From the NCBI GenBank assembly GCA_948468325.1, contig CAOKHR010000050.1, positions 1 to 11,556 of the forward strand: a stretch of 11,556 nt of DNA, in the 5' to 3' direction. The DNA is from an uncultured Lachnospiraceae bacterium. GTDB lineage: Bacteria > Bacillota > Clostridia > Lachnospirales > Lachnospiraceae. Of this stretch, positions 5,987 through 11,556 are shown piece by piece. Each line of letters begins with the position of its first letter. The stretch's first letter is position 1. The notes under the pieces are model-generated. The model did no database searches and was not told where the DNA came from. It was given only the letters and a program-made list of their open reading frames with translations. A program made the position numbers and the translations under genes.

Positions 5987-8011
5987 TTAATCCTCACCCA
6001 GTGCATCCTGACGGATTTTCTGGTATAAATCCACCTCTACATACGGCAGGAAATCTGCGGGAATCAGTCCCCTGTGGCAGTTTTCCATAAACGAATGCCA
6101 GATTGCTCCCGGATAGGTAGAACCGGAAAGCCCCGGCAGTTCTTCCGGCATATCATATCCCACCCAAATGCTTGTCGTATAATAATGGGTATATCCTGCA
6201 AACCAGCCGTCTTTATTGTCATTTGTCGTTCCTGTTTTTCCTGCGGAAGGCATACCCGTAACGCCAAGCCCTTTTCCGGTTCCCTCCGTAATCGCAGTCA
6301 CAAGCATATCTGTCACCATGCGGGCGGCTGTCGTCTTGTAAACCTTTTTTTCTTCCTGGCTGGTAGAAAGAATCTCATTGCCGTCTGCATCTGTTATTCC
6401 CACAATACACGTAGGTGTTCTATAGTCTCCGTCGTTTTCCAAAGCTGCATAAGCCGCCGTCATCTCCACCGGAGATACCCCGTTTGTCAGGCCGCCCAGT
6501 GATGATGTCAGGCGCTCGTCTTCCGGTGAAATTCTGCTAAAATTCATTGCTTTGAGGTAAGACAATCCTACCCGCGGCGTCAGTTCTTCGAAAAGCTGCC
6601 ATGCAATCGTATTTTTTGATCTTGCCAGCGCGCTCCGGAGCGTCATTTCTCCGCTGTAGCTTTTATCTGCATTTGCCGGTCCGTCTTCAATGGGCTGATC
6701 CGTGACAATAGAATCCGGCGTATAATTTCTCTCCAATGCCGGTGTATAAACAATCAGCGGCTTGATGCTGCTTCCCGGCTGCCTGTAGCTCTGATATGCC
6801 CGATTCAGCGTATATCCGCTGAAATCCTGGCTTCTGCCGCCTACAATTGCCCGTACATATCCTGTTCCGTTATCAATGCAGACGCCTGCACTCTGAAGCT
6901 TATACACCCCTTCTTCATTTACATCCGTAAATCCGGCCAGATTTTCATCAATGGCCTGCTGCAGCATCTCCTGCAATTTTATATCCATCGAAGTATAGAT
7001 TCTGTACCCCTCTGTATAGAGCTTTTTCTGGCACTGGGCATAAAGCTCATTATAGCTTTCATTGTATGCTTCTTTTTCTTCCTCATCTTTAAACTCCGTC
7101 CGGAATGCAAACCCCTCTCTTTCCATTAAAAGCCGGATTGCACAATAATACGTATAAGTCTCAACATAATTGTTTTTCGCATGTTCCGGGCGGTTTAAGG
7201 TAATCTGTTCCGCTTTTGCCATCAGGCAGGCGCTTTCCGCTATTTTTCCGTCTTCAAACATCTGATTTAGAATCCGGTCCCTTCTGCCAAGCGTATTTTC
7301 CATATTAACCAGCGGGTCATACAGCGTCGGATTGTTTGGAATCGCACATAAAAATGCAATCTGGGACAAATCCAGATCTTTGGCTTCTACATTAAAATAG
7401 CCAAAGCTCGCTGCCTGAATGCCGTAATAACCGTTGCCAAAATAAATATTATTCAGATAAAATTCCAGAATTTCGTTTTTGCTGTATTTTTTTTCAAGCG
7501 CCGTTGCAATAAAAATTTCTTCTACTTTACGCTGCCATGTCTTTTCCTGAGTCAGAAAAACTGTCCGCGCGAGCTGCTGCGTAATCGTGCTGCCTCCCTG
7601 CGTCACTTCACCGTTCTCAATAGCCGCTTTTACTGCCCGGAAAATTGCTTTATAGTCAATTCCGCCGTGCTGATAAAATTTTTTGTCTTCAATACTGACA
7701 ATTGCCGCGCAGACATCTGCGGGAATCTGTTCAAAAGACAGATAATAAACGTCTTTTTCTCCTTTTAATGTAGAAATTGTATTTCCGTCTTTATCGTATA
7801 CTACACTGGTCTGGGCAGCGCAGAATGTTTTCTCTGTAGACTGGCGCACAAACTGCTCCGCCTCCTTTTTCATGGCCTGCACCTGGGCAGCATATCCCCC
7901 ATAATAATAGTATCCAAGCCCGGCTAAAACCAGAATCATCAGAAAAAACTGAAGCTTTGCAAAGAACCAGAACAGGCGGTACTTTTTCTTTTTTTTCTTT
8001 TTATGTTTCAT
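5987..8011 (-). CDS. Class A penicillin-binding protein (PBP1A type: glycosyltransferase/transpeptidase)
   Basis: A bifunctional membrane enzyme that polymerises lipid II and cross-links peptidoglycan outside the membrane. I place the start at 8011 (674 aa), where ATG follows AAGGAG (8016-8021). A longer frame back to 8074 would need a TTG that lies in the putative promoter. The cytoplasmic tail is a lysine run, followed by one membrane anchor (about 13-38). The GT51 domain contains IEDKKFYQHGG (catalytic Glu108), QGGSTITQQLAR (138-149) and KYSKNEILEFYLN (175-187). The transpeptidase domain has all three motifs: PGSSIKP with nucleophile Ser414 and Lys417, SKN (465-467), and KTG (592-594). No PASTA domain or long C-terminal extension follows, and the protein ends soon after the domain. 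It lies between a terminator and the glucokinase gene, on the same strand. Confidence 0.93.
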   Translation of the reverse strand: MKHKKKKKKKYRLFWFFAKLQFFLMILVLAGLGYYYYGGYAAQVQAMKKEAEQFVRQSTEKTFCAAQTSVVYDKDGNTISTLKGEKDVYYLSFEQIPADVCAAIVSIEDKKFYQHGGIDYKAIFRAVKAAIENGEVTQGGSTITQQLARTVFLTQEKTWQRKVEEIFIATALEKKYSKNEILEFYLNNIYFGNGYYGIQAASFGYFNVEAKDLDLSQIAFLCAIPNNPTLYDPLVNMENTLGRRDRILNQMFEDGKIAESACLMAKAEQITLNRPEHAKNNYVETYTYYCAIRLLMEREGFAFRTEFKDEEEKEAYNESYNELYAQCQKKLYTEGYRIYTSMDIKLQEMLQQAIDENLAGFTDVNEEGVYKLQSAGVCIDNGTGYVRAIVGGRSQDFSGYTLNRAYQSYRQPGSSIKPLIVYTPALERNYTPDSIVTDQPIEDGPANADKSYSGEMTLRSALARSKNTIAWQLFEELTPRVGLSYLKAMNFSRISPEDERLTSSLGGLTNGVSPVEMTAAYAALENDGDYRTPTCIVGITDADGNEILSTSQEEKKVYKTTAARMVTDMLVTAITEGTGKGLGVTGMPSAGKTGTTNDNKDGWFAGYTHYYTTSIWVGYDMPEELPGLSGSTYPGAIWHSFMENCHRGLIPADFLPYVEVDLYQKIRQDALGED

Positions 8012-8045
8012 AAGGCTCCTTACTCTGAATTCTCCTCTTCTGATT

Positions 8046-8074
8046 ATTTTACACGTTTTAAACCGAAAACGCAA
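8046..8074 (-). promoter_or_regulatory. Putative promoter of the PBP gene
   Basis: On the minus strand TTGCGT (8069-8074) is followed by 17 bp and TAAAAT (8046-8051). The -10 is good (5/6) and the -35 only half-matches. It sits just after the upstream terminator and about 35-60 bp before the chosen PBP start, the expected place. Confidence 0.45.
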
Positions 8075-8082
8075 CTTACTTC

Positions 8083-8130
8083 AAAACAGGGAACCGGAAC
8101 ACGAATGATTGTGTCCCGGTTCCCTGTTTT
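8083..8130. terminator. Strong hairpin terminator after the surface-protein frame
   Basis: A perfect 15-bp stem (8083-8097 with 8116-8130) is extended by ACAC/GTGT (8099-8102 with 8111-8114) after one mismatch, with an 8-nt loop. It starts four bases after the stop of the long minus-strand frame and clearly ends it. U runs are present on both sides (longer on the plus strand), so it can act in both directions and insulate the PBP gene. Confidence 0.88.
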
Positions 8131-8133
8131 TTA

Positions 8134-11100
8134 TTATTTAATTCTTATTATCACAGTTGCTTTCTTGTTAGTACCGTCTGTAGCGGCAGCAGTGATTTTT
8201 ACTTTCTTTCCTTTTCCTGCCTGCTTTGCGGTTACAATGCCTTTTGCATTGACTGCCGCGTATTTCTCGTTAGATGTCATCCATTTCAGCGTTTTATTTG
8301 CTTTTGCTTTCTTGTTGGTAACATTAACCGCGGCTTTGAGTTTCAGCTTTTTCCCTGCCCGGATTGGCCCCGCTCCTTTCAGCTTAATGCTCTTTACCGC
8401 GCTCTTCATGATGGAAATTGTAATCTCCGCCTTCTGTCCGCTGCCGTCAAGGGCTTCTGCCGTAACTTTTACGGATTTCCCCGCACCCGCTTTCTTCATC
8501 GTCACCACGCCGTTTTGCGTAACGGAAGCATATTTCTCATTGCTGACGCTCCATTGTACGCGCCTGTCTTTTGCATTTGCCGGCGCCACATCCGCCGTCA
8601 GCGCAACCTTCTTTTTAGCGGCGATTTTTTTAGAGGGTGCATTGATGGTAATCTTCTCTACCATATTCTGATTTTCTTCTTTTTTCGTCAGCTGTGCATT
8701 CGTAAGCTGTTGCAAAAATACAGCTTTTGCTGCGGCCAGGGCATTTTTCACCTCATCCGCGTTCCTCGCCGCTGCAACCTTGTTCCGCGCCGTTTCAATG
8801 GCGTCTTTGATTGTTTTCTGTTCGGCAGCGCGGTAATCGCCAAGCTTTGCCTCAAGCGCATTCAGCTCATTAAATGCATCGCCCTGCGCCTGTTTTAACT
8901 CCCGGCCTTTTGTCTTAATCTCTTCGATTTTGTCTTTTGCCTTTGCAAGCTCTTCTTTTACTGCCGTTGCATCCTTTGCGTTCTCAATGGCCGCCTCTGC
9001 CTCACGCAGCGCCTCCTCAATTTCTGCCCTCTGGCTTTCGTCAAGTTCTTCGTCCTGCGTGATGCCGCCCTGGATTTGGCCAAGCTCCTGTTTTGCCTCC
9101 TCTTTCTTCCCGGCGGCTTTTTCTTTCAAGGCCTCTTCCATCCGTGCAATCACCGTATTTGCAGTTTCCAGATCGTCCTCTGCCAGTGCGGCGTCCAGTT
9201 CGCTCTTTATGGTCTGCAGAAGCTCTTCCAGTTCTTCCTTCTCCGCTTCGCCGTAATCTGCAAACTTGGATTCATACTCCTTTAGTTTTTCCGGAAATTC
9301 TTCCTTTGTAAGCTCCCTGGAAACAGCCACCAAGATCTCCGTTGTCTTGTCGTTAAAGGAAGCTGTCAATCTGGCGTTTCCCTCTTTTAATGCCTGTATT
9401 GTATTTCCGGAAATACTTACTGCATCCCCGCCGGAAGATATGCTCCACCTTGCTTTGACCGCAAATTCCAGCGACGGTGCGTGCGTCCAGGTCTCATTCG
9501 TTCTGACTGTGTTATAAACCTGCGGAAGCTGCAGGCTTTCTCCCTCTTTCATCTCCACGGTTCCTGTTTTTGCTTTCAGTTCCTGTGCACGGATGATATT
9601 TTTGGAAATTGTCACTTTTACTGCTGTTTTGCTGTTATTTGCCGGAGTTTCTTCGTCACTGACTACGCTGCCGCCGAACTCCTGCACCCAGTAATGGCAT
9701 CCGTTATATATGACATGCGCAATTCCGACTGTCTGAAAATCTCCGCTTAGCATGTTTCTTCTATGTCCCTGTCCGATATAAGCCTCATCTTCTTCTTTCC
9801 ATCCTGTAAATGCCTGTTCTTCCGAAACGCTTCCGGTACCTATCGCAATATTCTCGCCCTTTGCCATGTTGTCAAATGCGTCTGGATAAGCGTTGAAACA
9901 AGACGTCTCATCCGGTCTGGTATGGGAATAAGCCGCAACCAGATCAGCCGCCCTCTGCATAGCTACCTTTTCCAGCTCATAATCATAGACCAGTTCCCCA
10001 AGACCGGTGTGGAAAATTTTTTCGGTATCCGTACTGTTCCACTCCCAGGCGTCTTCTCCCGTCCGCAAACCATTGATTCTGGAAAGCATCTGCCGTGCCT
10101 CAGTCTGGCTGTATGTGACGTCAAACTCTGCTTCTATCGTTGTGCTGACCGGCCTTTTATCTTCCGGCAGCAGATGTATATAGCCGATGGATTCTAAGAT
10201 CTCTGTAAGTTCTTCTGTATCCCGCCAGCCGGCAGTCACGTTTAAGATCTGGCCGTTACTGTCCCTGAATACATATAGCGGCGTCCCGAAAATCCCGTCC
10301 GAATAGTAATAAGAATATGACCTCATGTCAAGTTCCGCCTGTGAGTTTCCATTAGAAACTACCTTGGCATCATAACAATGCGTAATATCCGGCGTATTCA
10401 GCTGTCTGACATGATTTTGCACTTCTTCCTTACTCGCACCGCTGTTATCAATACTGAAAATGTCCGCCTTATCTGTCGGAAGATTCATCTGCTGAAGATA
10501 CTTAAGCGCCTGGTCCGCAGCGCCGCATCTAATATCGGCAAACACTTCAATTGTCAGCTCATAGGACTTAGAATACATTCCCTGCGCCTTTCCGTCAATT
10601 GTTAAAAACGTCCTGCTGCGCAGCTCATTCTCCAGCGCCGGAGGAATCACCTTCGGGTCTTCTGTCCCGCCTCCCGGCACAATCTTTGCAAGGTCTGATT
10701 TTGCCTTATTTAACGCCGCAGAGACAGCATCCGCATTCTGCGCAGCCTCAATAGCGGTAATTCCCGCGGTAATAATGCTTTCGCGTTCCTGCTGCTGTTC
10801 TTCGGTATATTCATCGTTATCATTCCTGAAAGACTCAAGCTCTGCTTTGGCTGCGGCTTTTGCATCCTGCAGCGCGCTTTGTCCCTCCTGCTGCTTATTG
10901 GGGATTTTATCAAGTTCCTGTCTGGTTTCTCCGGCAATATCCGCAATCTCCTGTTCGCTTTTCCAACCCATAAGGCGTTCGAGCATCCCATCCAGTTCCG
11001 TTTGTACCTTTGCCCACTGCGCCGCACTGTAGTTTTCTTCGCTATAGAGCGCTTCCAGCCCGTCTCTGGCGTCTAATACCGCCTTAATATCCGCGTTGCT

Positions 11101-11328
11101 TGCCGGTTCCGTCATTGACCAGAAAGAAGCATACTCCGGATCAAGGCTTAAACGCAGAGCCGGAACAATACCATGCTCGTAAAGGCTGCCGTCCGAGCTG
11201 GTGCCAAAGCTGCCGTCCTCCAGTCCTCCTGCTGCAGCCATGGGTGTGTCCTGGGCCATGACAGCGGCCATTTCAATGACGCTTTCTGCCAGATGGGTGC
11301 TGTGTGATACAATGACGATTCCTACCAT
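8134..11328 (-). CDS. Chimeric frame: DhaM N-terminus fused to a CAP/thioredoxin-like/Ig-like surface protein
   Basis: This uninterrupted 1064-codon frame joins unrelated parts. Residues 1-46 are the start of DhaM. From about 47, GSLYEHGIVPALRLSL looks like the tail of a DUF6273-type domain. Then follow a helical segment (75-145), a three-helix repeat (155-216), a thioredoxin-like domain (237-385) with C268-G-A-A instead of CxxC and a GTP-containing cis-Pro loop (348-350), and a CAP/SCP domain (408-553) with intact YSHTRPD, GENI, GHRRNML and VQEFGG. After these come an Ig-like segment (570-670), coiled coil (672-740), two more helical repeats (742-806, 811-875) and two Big_2 domains (891-973, 977-1064) sharing SNEKYA. 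There is no sortase motif. These are extracellular domains, yet the fusion has no signal peptide, so as written it could not be secreted. The ATG at 11328 is the dhaM start (RBS AGGAGG at 11338-11343). The C-terminal ~1018 residues are a real gene remnant; the join is the doubtful part. Confidence 0.8.
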   Translation of the reverse strand: MVGIVIVSHSTHLAESVIEMAAVMAQDTPMAAAGGLEDGSFGTSSDGSLYEHGIVPALRLSLDPEYASFWSMTEPASNADIKAVLDARDGLEALYSEENYSAAQWAKVQTELDGMLERLMGWKSEQEIADIAGETRQELDKIPNKQQEGQSALQDAKAAAKAELESFRNDNDEYTEEQQQERESIITAGITAIEAAQNADAVSAALNKAKSDLAKIVPGGGTEDPKVIPPALENELRSRTFLTIDGKAQGMYSKSYELTIEVFADIRCGAADQALKYLQQMNLPTDKADIFSIDNSGASKEEVQNHVRQLNTPDITHCYDAKVVSNGNSQAELDMRSYSYYYSDGIFGTPLYVFRDSNGQILNVTAGWRDTEELTEILESIGYIHLLPEDKRPVSTTIEAEFDVTYSQTEARQMLSRINGLRTGEDAWEWNSTDTEKIFHTGLGELVYDYELEKVAMQRAADLVAAYSHTRPDETSCFNAYPDAFDNMAKGENIAIGTGSVSEEQAFTGWKEEDEAYIGQGHRRNMLSGDFQTVGIAHVIYNGCHYWVQEFGGSVVSDEETPANNSKTAVKVTISKNIIRAQELKAKTGTVEMKEGESLQLPQVYNTVRTNETWTHAPSLEFAVKARWSISSGGDAVSISGNTIQALKEGNARLTASFNDKTTEILVAVSRELTKEEFPEKLKEYESKFADYGEAEKEELEELLQTIKSELDAALAEDDLETANTVIARMEEALKEKAAGKKEEAKQELGQIQGGITQDEELDESQRAEIEEALREAEAAIENAKDATAVKEELAKAKDKIEEIKTKGRELKQAQGDAFNELNALEAKLGDYRAAEQKTIKDAIETARNKVAAARNADEVKNALAAAKAVFLQQLTNAQLTKKEENQNMVEKITINAPSKKIAAKKKVALTADVAPANAKDRRVQWSVSNEKYASVTQNGVVTMKKAGAGKSVKVTAEALDGSGQKAEITISIMKSAVKSIKLKGAGPIRAGKKLKLKAAVNVTNKKAKANKTLKWMTSNEKYAAVNAKGIVTAKQAGKGKKVKITAAATDGTNKKATVIIRIK
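11185..11218 (-). repeat. 10-bp direct repeat at the DhaM/surface-protein junction
   Basis: GGACGGCAGC (minus strand) occurs at 11209-11218, inside the DhaM-derived part (Glu-Asp-Gly-Ser), and again at 11185-11194, where the surface-protein part begins (Asp-Gly-Ser). Both copies are in the same reading frame, 24 bp apart. Such a short repeat may reflect microhomology at the breakpoint, or may be coincidence in a Gly/Ser-rich stretch. Confidence 0.6.
11191..11328 (-). pseudogene. DhaM N-terminal remnant (46 codons)
   Basis: MVGIVIVSHS, AAAGGLEDG and FGTSSD are characteristic of the EIIA-Man-like domain of DhaM, the subunit that passes phosphate from PEP/HPr to the DhaK-DhaL dihydroxyacetone kinase. 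The phosphorylatable His9 in the VSHS motif is present, but the domain is normally about 120-130 residues. All the sequence after the first third is replaced by surface-protein sequence, so it cannot fold as a working phosphocarrier. Its RBS and the 18-nt gap after the dhaL stop are normal for a dhaL-dhaM operon. Confidence 0.8.
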
Positions 11329-11346
11329 ATCGGTGTGCCTCCTGTC

Positions 11347-11556
11347 TTATTTCAAAGCCCCGGCTACAACCTCCAGCATAAAAGAATAGGAAGTGGCTCC
11401 CGGGTCCTGGTGGCCCAGTCCACGTTCGCCTACGATGGTGTCATATCCCTCTTCCAGTTTCGTGATAAAGTCGTGCGCCTGGGCATGTTCTGCCGCGCGG
11501 ATCACGGCTTCTTCTTCCGCTTCCGGATCAGCATAGGAGATATTGGAATCAATGGT
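11347..11556 (-). CDS. Partial chimeric frame: ABC-exporter ATPase fragment joined to the DhaL C-terminus
   Basis: A 69-codon frame runs in from the right edge and stops at TAA (11347-11349). Residues 1-46, including NISYADPEAEE and AHDFITKLEEGYDTIVGERG, are the segment between the Q-loop and the LSGGQ signature of an ABC exporter nucleotide-binding domain (MsbA/LmrA/MdlB type). The signature should follow directly after GERG. Instead residues 47-69 read LGHQDPGATSYSFMLEVVAG, the C-terminal end of DhaL, the ADP-binding subunit of the PTS-dependent dihydroxyacetone kinase. The switch lies at about 11416-11430. The short DhaL end is followed by a normal spacer and RBS for dhaM. The product would be neither a functional ATPase nor DhaL. 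The ABC gene's start is outside the window. Confidence 0.8.
   Translation of the reverse strand, partial: TIDSNISYADPEAEEEAVIRAAEHAQAHDFITKLEEGYDTIVGERGLGHQDPGATSYSFMLEVVAGALK

Noticed and set aside
8012..8074. Longer PBP N-terminus starting at 8074
   Set aside because: The start would be a TTG without RBS, within the putative promoter; the ATG at 8011 has AAGGAG directly upstream.
8003..8671. Hydrophobic plus-strand frame that could pass as a membrane protein
   Set aside because: It is antisense to the Lys/Ala/Val-rich Big_2 domains, which give Phe-rich antisense translations, and it crosses the terminator hairpin.

Overview
The window looks like part of a Gram-positive Clostridia chromosome, most likely Lachnospiraceae. 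The reasons are the gene families present (a DUF4317 protein, a CXCGXXGC-type ROK glucokinase, a class A penicillin-binding protein with a lysine-rich cytoplasmic tail, and a large CAP/thioredoxin-like/Ig-like surface protein), strong AGGAGG-type ribosome binding sites, and sigma-A-like promoters. This assignment is inferred from family membership; no database search was possible.

Layout. Positions 1-396 form an AT-rich divergent intergenic region. It holds a good leftward promoter for a gene beyond the left edge and a perfect 55-bp tandem repeat carrying hairpins. A small unrecognised 64-aa gene (397-591, +) follows. It converges on a three-gene minus-strand operon (3404 to 611) encoding a secreted lipoprotein, a two-domain PPK2-type polyphosphate:AMP phosphotransferase, and a ThiT-like ECF-transporter S component. 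The two converging units end in one perfect 18-bp inverted repeat that contains both stop codons. The operon and the DUF4317 gene (3593-4852, +) diverge from a shared 188-bp promoter region.

From 4937 to the right edge everything lies on the minus strand: ROK glucokinase (own near-consensus promoter), class A PBP (own putative promoter), a strong terminator, a 1064-codon reading frame, and a short partial reading frame at the edge. The housekeeping part covers phosphate/nucleotide energy metabolism (PAP), vitamin-type uptake (ThiT-like), glucose phosphorylation and cell-wall synthesis.

The right end is the anomalous part. Three unrelated gene pieces are joined in frame there. The partial frame at 11347-11556 begins as the nucleotide-binding domain of an ABC exporter and switches at a GERG word into the last residues of DhaL. 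After a normal spacer and RBS comes the first ~46 residues of DhaM, which switch in frame into the tail of a DUF6273-like domain and then the rest of a large surface protein that has lost its own N-terminus and signal peptide. Only about 240 bp of dhaL-dhaM remain, between two foreign partners. This is either a real double rearrangement or a chimeric assembly near a contig end; the sequence alone cannot decide, and artefact is the simpler reading. I did not find a convincing new defence or mobile system.
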